58,213 nucleotides of DNA, from positions 1-58,213 of the forward strand of contig CAYWXV010000020.1 of assembly GCA_964462535.1 (NCBI GenBank), given 5' to 3'. Positions within the stretch are counted from its first letter, which is position 1. Every line of letters begins with the position of its first letter. Made by a program: the position numbers and the translations under genes. The notes below the pieces were generated by a model that worked only from the letters and a program-made list of their open reading frames with translations, had not been told where the DNA came from and made no database searches. The stretch is from CAYWXV01 sp964462535. GTDB lineage: Bacteria; Bacteroidota; Ignavibacteria; OLB7. Below, one piece after another: positions 19,659 to 28,756 of the stretch.

Positions 19659-20055
19659 TGTCTTGATCTCCTGATTGATGATTGATTCCGTTGATCGGAA
19701 TTGTTGTCGATTATGGAGATCAAGGTATCGGCCACCGGTTATGGATAGCCGGGGGCGTGGTTATACCTGAATTCTAGCATCGCGCAGGTGGGTTGGTGGT
19801 GCGGCGATTCTCAGTACCGCGTACGCCGAACCCTCCACCCCGGCTGCAAGGGGGCGGAGGGTAGGGACTTCTTTGATCGCTCTACTGCTCGTTGAGTGGA
19901 AGGGCTCCATTCCAACAGATCGTCGCCGCTGAGACGAGGAGGGCTCATCGTCAGACCCTCTCCCGGCATCCTTCATCCCTCATCCTTCATCCCTCATTCT
20001 TCATCCTCCATTCTTCATCCCTCATTCTTCATCCTTCATCTTTCATCCTTCATCC
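19659..20055. repeat. Intergenic region with heptanucleotide tandem repeat
   Basis: Positions 19967-20055 are an imperfect tandem array of a 7-bp unit, CATCCTT with CATCCCT and CATTCTT variants. Read on the minus strand it is GGATGAA repeats beginning right after the stop codon of the cytochrome gene. Positions 19659-19966 hold the leader of the WD40 gene (with its AGGAG) and no recognisable gene. Confidence 0.88.
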
Positions 20056-20766
20056 TTATCTAAGCCCCGCCAACCACTTCGCGAGTGTCTGCAAGTCCTC
20101 GTCGCTCCCCTTGAATCCCTTGATGTGCTTCTTCCCGTTCAGCGTCTCCTTCTTCTGAAGCCAGCGGACGAACCAGTCGGCATCGTGCGACTTCCCCGCC
20201 GATGAGAGATCGCTGGGTGGTTCCTGCCCTTCGGAAACCGGAGCCGTCCGAGCGATTCCCTGACCCGAGATGGCATGGCAGCCATTACACTTCTGTGCGG
20301 TGAAGATGGCCTTTCCGCCACCTGCGGTCGGTGGGGTCGCCTGCGCCGGTGGAGACGGCGGGGTCGGAGTCGGGGTGGTGGTCTGTGCCGGAGCGGGCGG
20401 TGGGGGAGGCGTCTTGTCCGGAGCGGCAGGGGGAGTGGCCGGCGTTGGCTTGCTCCGTGGAGTCGTGTTCTGCGCTGTCGTCGGCGTTTGCGTGGCCGCG
20501 CCCGTCGTTGATGCCGCCCCCTCGCTCTTCTTCTCTTCTCCATCTTCGTTCTTCTCTCCTTCCTCTGTCTCCTCGCCTGAAGCTGCCGGCGCGGTCATCG
20601 CCGAGTCGCCTGACGTGGTCATCGCCGAATCGGCCCCAGTCGGTTGCGGCGTGGCGGCTGCGGCTGAATCGCCCGCGGGTGGGGAGGGTTTTTCCTCCGA
20701 CCCACCGCATGCAAGCATCGTCAGTGACAGCAGTGCAACCGCTATCCCGGTGAGCATGGATCTCAT
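20056..20766 (-). CDS. Cytochrome c lipoprotein with Pro/Thr-rich linker
   Basis: Predicted membrane-anchored electron carrier. The start at 20766 follows AAGGAGAACGTAAG and gives a lipoprotein signal peptide with lipobox LTMLAC. A long low-complexity linker rich in Ala, Pro, Thr, Glu and Lys follows, then a single class I-like cytochrome c domain of about 90 residues with the haem-binding motif CNGCH. The C-terminus (GFKGSDEDLQTLAKWL) is the usual last helix of such domains. No methionine follows CNGCH; the position just after KKH, where a Met ligand would be expected, is Ile. The second haem ligand may therefore be a histidine or absent. An ATGAC-N4-GTCAT palindrome about 80 bp upstream suggests Crp/Fnr-type control. 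Confidence 0.85.
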   Translation of the reverse strand: MRSMLTGIAVALLSLTMLACGGSEEKPSPPAGDSAAAATPQPTGADSAMTTSGDSAMTAPAASGEETEEGEKNEDGEEKKSEGAASTTGAATQTPTTAQNTTPRSKPTPATPPAAPDKTPPPPPAPAQTTTPTPTPPSPPAQATPPTAGGGKAIFTAQKCNGCHAISGQGIARTAPVSEGQEPPSDLSSAGKSHDADWFVRWLQKKETLNGKKHIKGFKGSDEDLQTLAKWLAGLR

Positions 20767-20844
20767 CTTACGTTCTCCTTGTCCAGATTTCGAATGAAAA
20801 GAGGGGTGCAGGAAAGAAGCTAGCCGCAACGAGAGAGGGGGGGA

Positions 20845-20858
20845 ATGACATGGGTCAT
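20845..20858. promoter_or_regulatory. Palindromic operator candidate upstream of cytochrome gene
   Basis: ATGAC-ATGG-GTCAT, a perfect inverted repeat with a 4-nt centre, 79-92 bp upstream of the cytochrome start. The same palindrome with centre ATAG occurs upstream of the OmpW-like gene (28757-28770). The 5-4-5 layout fits Crp/Fnr-family sites. Confidence 0.6.
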
Positions 20859-21068
20859 CCGAGGACGCCGAGGGCCGGAACGACACCATTTATGAGAAAA
20901 AACGAGATCGAATCCACTTGAAATCACGTGGAAATCATTTTCGCCCGGAAAGCAAATCAGGATTGGGGGAGATGGAAATCGGCAGGGGGTAGATTGGTCA
21001 CGTGCCTGATCCACGCCCCTGCTCGCAACGACGATGATGACGCGACCGTTCAACACGTTTCGCTATCA

Positions 21069-21090
21069 GCGCAGAGTTGCCTCTCTGCGC
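21069..21090 (+). promoter_or_regulatory. Hairpin in 5' leader of small T9SS protein gene
   Basis: GCGCAGAG (21069-21076) pairs with CTCTGCGC (21083-21090) around TTGCCT, 30 nt before the ATG at 21120. It may be an mRNA leader structure. The 20767-21119 gap otherwise holds two divergent promoters and the operator candidate, but no gene. Confidence 0.5.
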
Positions 21091-21119
21091 CTACATACAC
21101 CCATAACTCTAAGGAACAC

Positions 21120-21779
21120 ATGAAACGTCTGCCCATGCTTGGTATGTGCAGCCTTGTCATTCCCGTGATGGCGCTCCTGCTCGGTGCGTACGGGAATGTG
21201 CGGGCCCAGAATACCGAGCCGCTATCCACGGCGTCGAATCGCGTTCGCCTTGACGAACCCGGCACCACGAGAGGGATCGTCTGGTGGACCGTCGGCACGG
21301 GAACTGTCCTTGGCGCCGATAACGCCGATGGCATAGTCCTCTCCGCGACGGTGGGTCAAGGTTCAGTCGGCGAGGGGAGTCTCTCCTGGTCCGACGACGC
21401 GATAACCGGATCGTCCAGCACGAACATCGGATACTGGCTTCCTGAGCATCCGTACTCGTCGCCATCGTCCGCACCGGCACTCGACGCCACGAGGTCGTTT
21501 GAATTGACCAATCATCCGAATCCCTTCAGCCAGGAGACCATGATTCAGTATCGCATCCCGCGAAGTGGCACGGTGAAGATCGTGATCTACGACGCGGCTG
21601 GGCGACAAGTCCGCGCACTCATCGATGAGGAACGGAATGCGGGCTCCCATACGGCCGTCTGGAATGCCTCGGACGATACCGGATCCCTTGTGTCATCCGG
21701 CCTCTACTATTACACCCTGGCCACGGACGGCGCGGCTGACGGCATCGTCATGCGGGGAGTCATGCACCTGGCCCGGTAA
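21120..21779 (+). CDS. Small secreted protein with T9SS sorting domain
   Basis: 219 aa from the ATG at 21120, preceded by AAGGAACAC. A signal peptide (hydrophobic SLVIPVMALLLGAYG, ending near VRAQ) is followed by about 110 residues with no family I recognise. The last 85 residues form a full T9SS type A sorting domain: HPNPFSQETMIQYRIP, then VKIVIYDAAGRQV, then SSGLYYYTL. It is probably exported and surface-attached; the small mature domain has no visible active site. The frame is open further upstream, but that part has no signal peptide. A repeat-rich protein gene lies 105 bp downstream on the same strand and may be cotranscribed. Confidence 0.8.
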   Translation: MKRLPMLGMCSLVIPVMALLLGAYGNVRAQNTEPLSTASNRVRLDEPGTTRGIVWWTVGTGTVLGADNADGIVLSATVGQGSVGEGSLSWSDDAITGSSSTNIGYWLPEHPYSSPSSAPALDATRSFELTNHPNPFSQETMIQYRIPRSGTVKIVIYDAAGRQVRALIDEERNAGSHTAVWNASDDTGSLVSSGLYYYTLATDGAADGIVMRGVMHLAR

Positions 21780-21884
21780 GTCACTGGGAGATCGACTCAA
21801 TCCAGATGAGTCTGCATGGAATCGACGGTGGCAACACATCCAACATCCTCTTAAAACGACATACACCCCGTAAGGGACCACACA

Positions 21885-23753
21885 ATGACAACAGACTTTT
21901 CCGTCCAGCAGTTCCGAAAATTGGCGATCGCCATTGTTCTCCTGGTCTTCGGCGCATCGCTTGCGAGCGCCCAGATCCCACAGACTTTGAGCTTCCAGGG
22001 CGAGTTGGCTCCGCCCGTTCAGTCGAACAGCACGCAGAACATGACATTCAAGATCTACACGGCTGCATCGGGTGGATCAGCACTCTGGACTGAGACACAG
22101 AGCGTTCAACTCGCTGGTCGCCGGTTCAACGTGATCCTGGGAAGCGTCACGACGCTCGATCTCCCCTTCGACCAGCAGTATTACATCGGTGTAACGGTTG
22201 GCGCTGGCTCCGAGCTTTCACCTCGCGTGAAGCTCACGTCCACGCCGTACAGCTTCCGATCGAAGGTGGCGGACAGCGCCGGCACGGCCGGAACTGTTCC
22301 CGATGGATCAATCACCCCCGCGAAACTGGATGCGACGGGAGCGGTGGCCGGGCAAACGCTCGTTTATGATGGTAGCGATATCGGATGGGCCTATATCAAC
22401 AAGCTTGACCTGCCGTTCGCCCAGTCAGCCGCTAGCGGCAGCGCGCTCTTTCATCTAACGAATACGGGGGCCGGTGGCGTCGGCAAGTTCGAAGTGAACA
22501 ATGGCTCAAACGCCTCGGCTGCACTTGAGGCTGTCACCAATGGAACAAGCCTCAACTCGTCGGCCATTCTGGGCCGGCGTGGAACGAGTGGATTGACACT
22601 CGGCATCAGCCGTGCGATTCTGGGCGACAATGGGGGAAGCGGAGCCGGCGTGGCCGGACTTTCCGATGCTGGCCCGGGCGTCTACGGCGCTTCGAACGAC
22701 GGACAGGGAATGATGGGTGTGGCCTTGGCCACCGATCAGGCGGGTGTGCTGGGACGCAACGACGTCTCGGGCGGATACGGTGTTTATGGTCAGAGCCTGG
22801 GGGCCGCTACGGGCGTCTATGGCACCAGCCAGACGGGAACGGCCGGCAAGTTTGCCATCGCCAACACGACGAGTACAGCCGATGCCCTTATCGCAACGCA
22901 TGCCGGAAATGGAAGCGCGCTGTTTGCACAAATCACCAAGTCGAGCAGCACCGCATCGATTGCCAGAATGACGACTAACGGCATTGGCAGCGGACTCACA
23001 ATTCAGCTGACGAACGCGAGCAACGGTGCTCGTGGTCTTGACGTGCTGCAAGCTGGTGTCGGACCGGGCGTCTTCGCGACAAGTGCGGGCGGGAACGCTG
23101 TTTGGGGCATCACCTCGTCGATCAGCGCCGCAGGCGTGATCGGTGACAACACGTTTGGCGAGGCGGTGGTCGGTCGCAACCGGGGCGGCAACGGCGTCGG
23201 CGCCGTCGTCGGTCGTAACGATAGCTCCGGCTACGGTGTCCGCGGTTTCAACACGAAGGACGGAATTGGTGTCCTTGGACAGGCAGGTATCAGCGGTGGT
23301 ACTGGTGTCGGTGGACGATTCGAGAACGTCAATGCCGCCAATGGAAACGATGCCCTCCAGGCTGCCACGAATGGAACGGGATGGGCGGGGAACTTCACGA
23401 ATGCAAACAACTCCTCGGCATCGAAAGGTGTTCGCATCGCAACGACAGCCAATCAGGGGGGGAACGCCCTTAACGTGGCCAACGGCACGATTGCCTTCTC
23501 GGCGCAGCATCCATACGCGTCAAACTCGACGGTCGACGACGCATATCTGGTGGTCACGGCCGCGGGCAATGTTACAATCCCCACGGGTGCTCCGCTTGTC
23601 AGCGGCGCCAGCGTCTGGGTCGTCAACAATGCCGGTGCAAACATCTCGGTGACCAACACGACCGTTGGCGCACTGACAATCTCCCCGGGCCGACTCCAGC
23701 ATCTGGTCTTCATCTCGACCGTAAGTGGGGCGAACTGGATCCCGGCCCAGTAG
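21885..23753 (+). CDS. Exported repeat-rich fibre-like protein
   Basis: 622 aa with a signal peptide (hydrophobic AIAIVLLVFGASLASAQ). The N-terminal 130 residues form a compact domain (QTLSFQGEL, then NMTFKIYTA) seen ahead of repeat regions in FCB surface proteins. From about 210 to 510 there are degenerate GVxG-type repeats (GVYGASNDGQG, GVLGRNDVSG, GVYGQSLG), typical of a beta-helical or phage-tail-fibre-like stalk. A final beta-rich tip follows (LVVTAAGNVTIPTG). No sorting domain is visible. It may be a surface fibre or a tail-like structure. A strong terminator follows the stop. Exact function is unknown. Confidence 0.78.
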   Translation: MTTDFSVQQFRKLAIAIVLLVFGASLASAQIPQTLSFQGELAPPVQSNSTQNMTFKIYTAASGGSALWTETQSVQLAGRRFNVILGSVTTLDLPFDQQYYIGVTVGAGSELSPRVKLTSTPYSFRSKVADSAGTAGTVPDGSITPAKLDATGAVAGQTLVYDGSDIGWAYINKLDLPFAQSAASGSALFHLTNTGAGGVGKFEVNNGSNASAALEAVTNGTSLNSSAILGRRGTSGLTLGISRAILGDNGGSGAGVAGLSDAGPGVYGASNDGQGMMGVALATDQAGVLGRNDVSGGYGVYGQSLGAATGVYGTSQTGTAGKFAIANTTSTADALIATHAGNGSALFAQITKSSSTASIARMTTNGIGSGLTIQLTNASNGARGLDVLQAGVGPGVFATSAGGNAVWGITSSISAAGVIGDNTFGEAVVGRNRGGNGVGAVVGRNDSSGYGVRGFNTKDGIGVLGQAGISGGTGVGGRFENVNAANGNDALQAATNGTGWAGNFTNANNSSASKGVRIATTANQGGNALNVANGTIAFSAQHPYASNSTVDDAYLVVTAAGNVTIPTGAPLVSGASVWVVNNAGANISVTNTTVGALTISPGRLQHLVFISTVSGANWIPAQ

Positions 23754-23787
23754 TCAATCAACCCGTCTATCCGAACCAACACGAAAA

Positions 23788-23818
23788 CGGCCCCGACGCT
23801 TCAAAAGCGTCGGGGCCG
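23788..23818 (+). terminator. Rho-independent terminator
   Basis: A perfect 14-bp stem, CGGCCCCGACGCTT with AAGCGTCGGGGCCG, around CAA, downstream of the fibre-like gene and before the convergent stop at 23891. It can serve both strands. Confidence 0.85.
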
Positions 23819-23890
23819 ACATGTTATGGCAACAATGAACGGAGATGTTCTATCGTGTGTTCTCAGGTTTTCCAGGGGGGACAGCGAACG

Positions 23891-26041
23891 CTACGCATCC
23901 ATCCAGACAACCTCACCCGACTCAAGCGACTCTACTGCTGCAAACGTAGCCAGCGTGGTGTCGCGGAGACTGCGATAGTCGATCGGCATGGGGTCACCGG
24001 TGCGCATGGCCTCGAGCGTTCGACGTACTTCCTCTGCGTGCCCCTTGTCGCCGTTGAAGGAAAGGTTGTTCAACTTTCGGCCTCGCGCCGTGATGACCTT
24101 TCGAAAATTCTCCATGATAGCCGTTGTTCCACCACCGAACACCTCGAGATATTCCTTTGGAATGGACGCGTCGCCGTTGGCAAGGTAGAGGAGTGTGCCG
24201 ACTGATCCGTCCGAGAAGCGGAGAGTGATCGAAACTGAATCGGCGTTTCGTCCGCGCGCGTTGTCTGACCCGATCGCGGCCGCATAGACATTCAAGGGAC
24301 GCGCTCCGCCGGTCAGGTACTGCATCGTGTCGATGAAATGGCACCCTTCACCGATTATTCGACCACCCTGTGACTCCAACTGCACCCAGTGTTCCGGAGG
24401 AATGAATCCCGCGTTGACTCGGTAGGTAATGACCAATGGTTCCCCTACGCGCTCGAACAGTTTACGTATTGACCGAATCGGTTCCGAAAATCTTCTGTTG
24501 AAACCAACCATCAGTCGGTCGTTGCCAGCAGTGGCTATTTCATCGATGCGTGTCAACTCCGCACGATTGATTGCCAGCGGCTTTTCGACAAAGACCTGTT
24601 TGCCTGCGGCTAGACCCCGCGCGACATACTCACCGTGAGTGTCGTGTCGCGAGGCAATGAACAAAGCATTGATGCCGGAATGCGAAAGGAGATGATCCGC
24701 ATCGGTCGAGGCCTCAGCGAAGCCGAATTTCTCCGCAACGGATCGCGCATTGACGGAGGTACTTGTCATCACCGCCACCATCGCAGCGCCTACGCTCTTC
24801 GCCGGTGGTATCAGATAGCTCTGGGCAAAACTTCCAGCTCCGATAAATCCAACTCCAACAGTTCCCGAAGCGCCAATGGGCGTCGATGTAAGTTGCACCA
24901 CACGCTCCATCGCCGCTGCACCACGGTTCGGATAGGTGAGAAGGATTCCTATGTATGGTTCCTTGATTTTGCCCGTGATTAGATCGTATGCCCGCGACGC
25001 CTCTTCGATAGGAATTCGATGGGTAATCATCGGTTCGATGGTGAGTCGTCGCGCCGCCATCAAATCCAGTACGGCCTCCATGTTCCTGCCTTCCGTCCAC
25101 CTCACGTAGCCAATCGGATAGTCGATCCCATCCTCTTCATAGTTCGGATCGTAGCGTCCTGGGCCATAGCTACATGCAATGGTGATATCCAGCTCCTTTT
25201 CGTAAAACCCTTCGCGCGGGAGATTCATCCCGACAGCTCCGACGACGACTACACGTCCCCGCTTTCGAGCCGCCTTTATCGCCAGCTCGATCGGTGCATT
25301 GGAACTTGTTCCAGCCGTAATAATTACAGCGTCAACGCCAATGCCACGCGAGAAACTCTCGATCGCTGGATGGGCTTCGCTACCGCTGATCGCAACCGCA
25401 TCGGCACCAAACTCACGTGCAAGTGCGAACTGACCCTCATTGATATCGAGTCCAATAACCCGACACCCGGATGCTTTCAGCAATTGAACTGTCAGTTGAC
25501 CCAGGAGCCCAAGGCCAACCACGGCAACTGACTCGCCGAGACTCACGCGCGCCTGCCGGACCCCCTGCAACGCAATGGCACCAAGAGTAGTGAATGCCGC
25601 CTCGTCGAACGAAACACCATCGGGGATCTTCGTCGCCAGGTTGCGTGGAACGGCAATCACCTCGGCGTGCGACGCATACCCGCCTCCAGCACACGCTACA
25701 CGATCACCCGGACGAAACTCGTCGCAAAGAGATGCAACGACCTCCCCGGATGCTGCATAACCCAAGGCTTTGTAGCTATCGAGCTTTGTTCTGACCTTTT
25801 CGTATGTATTCCACCACCCCTCCTTGCGCGCCATATCGATGACCTGCTTAACCAGGTCAGGACGAGTTCGGATCTTCTGTAGCGTCGATGCCTGCGCCGT
25901 CGAAACGGAGGTTCGTTCAGTCCCCGCCGATATCAATGATGCAGCGGTTCGAACAATGATCATTTTGGGTTTCAGCTCCGGCGCAGGAAGCTCTTTCACC
26001 TGGAGCTCGCCGGTCTTCTGATACTGAATTGCCTGGAGCAT
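23891..26041 (-). CDS. Bi-domain oxidoreductase (zinc-type dehydrogenase plus Gfo/Idh/MocA)
   Basis: 716-aa fusion enzyme. Residues 1-370 are a medium-chain alcohol dehydrogenase-like domain with Rossmann motif VAVVGLGLLGQLTVQLL and GDRVACAGGGYASH. After a short linker, residues 380-716 are a Gfo/Idh/MocA oxidoreductase (VGVGFIGAGSFAQ, VFVEKPLAINRAEL). Proteins with this fusion occur in cell-surface polysaccharide gene sets, where they probably oxidise or epimerise a nucleotide-sugar or sugar derivative using NAD(P); the exact substrate is unknown. The flippase gene directly upstream on the same strand supports such a role. Glycosyltransferases normally found in these loci are absent here, so this could be a reduced locus or part of a scattered pathway. 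Confidence 0.88.
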   Translation of the reverse strand: MLQAIQYQKTGELQVKELPAPELKPKMIIVRTAASLISAGTERTSVSTAQASTLQKIRTRPDLVKQVIDMARKEGWWNTYEKVRTKLDSYKALGYAASGEVVASLCDEFRPGDRVACAGGGYASHAEVIAVPRNLATKIPDGVSFDEAAFTTLGAIALQGVRQARVSLGESVAVVGLGLLGQLTVQLLKASGCRVIGLDINEGQFALAREFGADAVAISGSEAHPAIESFSRGIGVDAVIITAGTSSNAPIELAIKAARKRGRVVVVGAVGMNLPREGFYEKELDITIACSYGPGRYDPNYEEDGIDYPIGYVRWTEGRNMEAVLDLMAARRLTIEPMITHRIPIEEASRAYDLITGKIKEPYIGILLTYPNRGAAAMERVVQLTSTPIGASGTVGVGFIGAGSFAQSYLIPPAKSVGAAMVAVMTSTSVNARSVAEKFGFAEASTDADHLLSHSGINALFIASRHDTHGEYVARGLAAGKQVFVEKPLAINRAELTRIDEIATAGNDRLMVGFNRRFSEPIRSIRKLFERVGEPLVITYRVNAGFIPPEHWVQLESQGGRIIGEGCHFIDTMQYLTGGARPLNVYAAAIGSDNARGRNADSVSITLRFSDGSVGTLLYLANGDASIPKEYLEVFGGGTTAIMENFRKVITARGRKLNNLSFNGDKGHAEEVRRTLEAMRTGDPMPIDYRSLRDTTLATFAAVESLESGEVVWMDA

Positions 26042-26190
26042 CTGTCTTATGTGAGTTGACTGCTGGACCTATCTGTGCGGAACATGCAGTGTGGCACTGA
26101 TCCGAGAGGCCTATTGGAACACTGATTATTGACTGGTCCGACCCGCGCTCAATGGCGACGTTTTGTTGGGATAGGAGCGTGTCGAGTACG

Positions 26191-27495
26191 CTACGTTTTG
26201 AATCTCTTCAGAATGAACTCGCGGGCGTCTTTCCATCGGCCGAGTGCTCGGGAAATTGAAATCGGGATTCTTCGCGAGAGCGACGCCGTTGAAAGGATGG
26301 CCAGTACGGCGTAGCTGGTTATCACTGAGAGTGCTGTCCCCATCACTCCAATCTTCGGAACAAGTAACAGTGCGACGACGACCGAAAGCACCGCGGAGGC
26401 AAACGTCACCCGGAAGAATCGTCTAGCCTCGCCCATTCCACCCAGGATGAACATATTCATCGAGAAGGGAATTGCAAGTGCCGCGAGCGACAGGATGCGG
26501 AAGATATCGGCGGCACCGGAATACTTGCCTTTGTAGATAATATCGAAGTATGTATCAAGCGGGAGAATCCACATCAATGCAACGGCCGGGATAATTACGA
26601 TCAACATAAAGGCGATCATTTTCTCGACCAGTCGCACCAGCTCGTCGTTGCGATGCTGCACGGAGAGCCGGGCAGCTGCGGGCCACACAAACATGGACCC
26701 GGCGTCCCGGATCGCCTCGAATCCCCGAAAGAATTTTTTAGCGGCGTCATAGTTGGCGACCACCTCGGAGGTAACGAAGGTTTTTAGAATCAGGATATCC
26801 CCCTGGGTTTGCAGTGCGAGGGTTGCTGCGGATCCCGATTGCGCCAGCCCAAAACGGAGCATCCGAATCGTATGCTCCCGTTCGATTCGACGAGTGAATC
26901 GAATTGTCCCGCCGTACATCACCAATCCAACGAGCGAGGATACTCCACTGGCTATCGCGCTGATCATCATCATGTCAGCCGCGGTCGCCAGGCTGCCTCG
27001 CCTCCATCCATCCAGAATCAGCGCAATCGTGGTTCCGATCCAGGCGAGATCAATCAGAAACGTCGCCTTTGTATTGATGTGAAGCTGCGCGACTTTCAGG
27101 AAGTAATTGCGGAGCAAGAAGCCGGCGGCGGTCAAGGGGAACAGCGCCAGCGTTGGGACAAACAGATCATCATTCAAGAATTGACCGATCTGGGCCCGAA
27201 AGAGGTAAACCGCGATTGAAATCGGAGCGATGAAGAGGATATGAACCACTGCGGCCACGGTGTAGGCCTCTCTCCGGCGTTCGGGAACCATGCCGAAGTT
27301 CACCATCGGTTGGAGGGCCAGGCTATCCGTAAGCATATAGAGAGCCGTCAGCATCGCTTGCGCCGTGGCGTATACGCCGTAATGGCGCTCACCTATGACT
27401 TTCTGCGGGACAATGAACGCCAACCCAATCGCCATATAGAGGAACTTGTCGGCGATCGACCATGCTGCCTTTCCTATGTGACTGCCTAGTTGCAG
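26191..27495 (-). CDS. Polysaccharide flippase-type membrane protein, probable CTG start
   Basis: Multi-pass membrane protein of the MATE/Wzx-like oligosaccharide flippase family, with about 12 hydrophobic segments and a basic cytosolic tail. It probably moves lipid-linked glycan units across the inner membrane. The first ATG (27435) would truncate the conserved start. The frame continues upstream without a stop and encodes GSHIGKAAWSIADKFLY, typical of the family's first helix. No ATG, GTG or TTG lies in the short stretch above it, so the CTG at 27495 is the best start; ribosome-binding signals are weak. If that is wrong, the ATG at 27435 remains. The gene is downstream of ruvX and upstream of the bi-domain oxidoreductase, all on the minus strand. 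Confidence 0.82.
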   Translation of the reverse strand: MQLGSHIGKAAWSIADKFLYMAIGLAFIVPQKVIGERHYGVYATAQAMLTALYMLTDSLALQPMVNFGMVPERRREAYTVAAVVHILFIAPISIAVYLFRAQIGQFLNDDLFVPTLALFPLTAAGFLLRNYFLKVAQLHINTKATFLIDLAWIGTTIALILDGWRRGSLATAADMMMISAIASGVSSLVGLVMYGGTIRFTRRIEREHTIRMLRFGLAQSGSAATLALQTQGDILILKTFVTSEVVANYDAAKKFFRGFEAIRDAGSMFVWPAAARLSVQHRNDELVRLVEKMIAFMLIVIIPAVALMWILPLDTYFDIIYKGKYSGAADIFRILSLAALAIPFSMNMFILGGMGEARRFFRVTFASAVLSVVVALLLVPKIGVMGTALSVITSYAVLAILSTASLSRRIPISISRALGRWKDAREFILKRFKT

Positions 27496-27550
27496 GTGGA
27501 TATCCGGACGGATAGTAGAGGGCGGATAAACGATCAGTCTGGCCGCGATT

Positions 27551-27973
27551 TCACGACTGCTGGTTCCTTAGTGCTGCAAGGTACTCCTCCAGGATGATAG
27601 CCGCCGCCCAGCTATCGGTCGTTCCCTTTTGCCGGCGGCGTTCTTTCGGAATGCCAACCTCGAGCATCCGTTCGGAAGCACGTACCGAACTGAAGCTTTC
27701 ATCCCATTCGTCGACGACGCAAGTGACACGGGCTCGCAGACGAGCGGCAAAATTCCTGGCCTGACGGACTGTCAACGTCTCCGCTCCGTCGCGCGTGGTT
27801 GGAACGCCTACCACGATGCGGGCAATATCCTCAGCTTCAACCATGCGGGCGATTTGGTCGACCACGGTCCGAGAGTAGGCGACGGTCGCTCGCGGCGACA
27901 CGACGATCCCGAGTTCGTCGCAGATAGCGAGACCGACCCTTTTGGTGCCAAAATCGATACCGAGCGTTCGCAT
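27551..27973 (-). CDS. ruvX: RuvX/YqgF Holliday-junction resolvase-like protein
   Basis: 140 aa with the RNase H-like fold of RuvX. The first strand MRTLGIDFGTKRVGLA carries the catalytic Asp. VVGVPTTRDG and VDEWDESFSS follow, and the LPDGR-like end is modified (KERRRQKGTTDSWAA). RuvX is conserved in nearly all bacteria and has roles in 16S/23S pre-rRNA 5' end processing or junction resolution. I use the ATG at 27973; the frame extends another 45 residues upstream, but that part is not conserved-looking. A hairpin terminator and the OmpW-like gene lie upstream, and the flippase lies just downstream. Confidence 0.9.
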   Translation of the reverse strand: MRTLGIDFGTKRVGLAICDELGIVVSPRATVAYSRTVVDQIARMVEAEDIARIVVGVPTTRDGAETLTVRQARNFAARLRARVTCVVDEWDESFSSVRASERMLEVGIPKERRRQKGTTDSWAAAIILEEYLAALRNQQS

Positions 27974-28024
27974 TTGCCCAAATATAGCCCGACAACGGGA
28001 GCGACGGCGAGTGGGGGAAACAGA

Positions 28025-28050
28025 CGCGGCCCGACATGAGCCGGGCCGCG
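28025..28050 (-). terminator. Hairpin terminator after OmpW-like gene
   Basis: CGCGGCCCG (28025-28033) pairs with CGGGCCGCG (28042-28050). It lies just past the stop of the OmpW-like gene on the minus strand and before ruvX. A T-containing stretch follows. Confidence 0.7.
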
Positions 28051-28076
28051 TGGTGTGGGGGTAAGGGGGAGGATGT

Positions 28077-28613
28077 TTATGGCTCGAAGAACCACTCAAC
28101 GCCGGCACGTCCGTTCAACGTACCAAAAGACGTTACCGACGGATCGAAGTCCAGATGGAGAACGTCCGCCATCACGTAAACACCGACGTTGCGGTTGTGG
28201 TACCACTCCAATCCGAATCCCGCGTACAGCTGCTGGCCGTCGGTTGTTGATTCAGGCTCTCCAGGCAATGTCTTGTTCTTGATCGTCGTACTGAATGAGC
28301 GAATACCGGCCTGGATGATCGGATTCACTTTTCCCTCAAGGATCCAGCGGACATAGGGTCCCACTGCAAATGAGGTCAGGGACTGGGCATCGCTGGATCC
28401 GATTCCCAAGCCAACCTCTGCTCCGATCTGGACTGACGGAGAGAATGCGTACTGAATCGTCATACCGGCGCCGCTGCTATTGTCAACAGTGACGCCAATG
28501 CCTAGCTGGCTAGTGGGCGCCATAGCCCCTGCTTGGGCTGCAGCCGTACCGAATGCGGCCAGCATCAGAGAACCAGCCCCCAGAATCGTGGAAAGAAGTC
28601 TGGTCACCTTCAT
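28077..28613 (-). CDS. OmpW/opacity-like outer-membrane beta-barrel protein
   Basis: 178 aa from the ATG at 28613. A signal peptide (LLSTILGAGSLMLAAFGTAAAQ) precedes an eight-strand-like barrel of alternating hydrophobic strands with Gly-rich turns (GIGVTVDNSSGAGMTIQYAF, GPYVRWILEGK), ending in an aromatic-rich last strand (GVEWFFEP). This fits small outer-membrane porins such as OmpW or opacity proteins, but the match is by pattern only. The upstream ATGAC-N4-GTCAT palindrome matches the one before the cytochrome gene; ompW is a known Fnr-responsive gene in enterobacteria, which supports shared redox control by inference. Confidence 0.75.
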   Translation of the reverse strand: MKVTRLLSTILGAGSLMLAAFGTAAAQAGAMAPTSQLGIGVTVDNSSGAGMTIQYAFSPSVQIGAEVGLGIGSSDAQSLTSFAVGPYVRWILEGKVNPIIQAGIRSFSTTIKNKTLPGEPESTTDGQQLYAGFGLEWYHNRNVGVYVMADVLHLDFDPSVTSFGTLNGRAGVEWFFEP

Positions 28614-28756
28614 AGGATGTACCTCTGCGTCGTGTAGTTGTTGTGACCCATCCCCTCGAACGCCAGAGTATGGCGTCAACTTCAAGCGTCACTTTAGTTA
28701 TCCGACTCTACTCGCTGCAAACATATAGGTTCTTTAGAAATCAGCAAGCGAAAAAG

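Noticed and set aside
22506..23510. Antisense frame of 334 codons opposite the fibre-like gene
   Set aside because: The sense frame has a signal peptide and repeat structure; the antisense one shows no motif and mirrors repeat codons.
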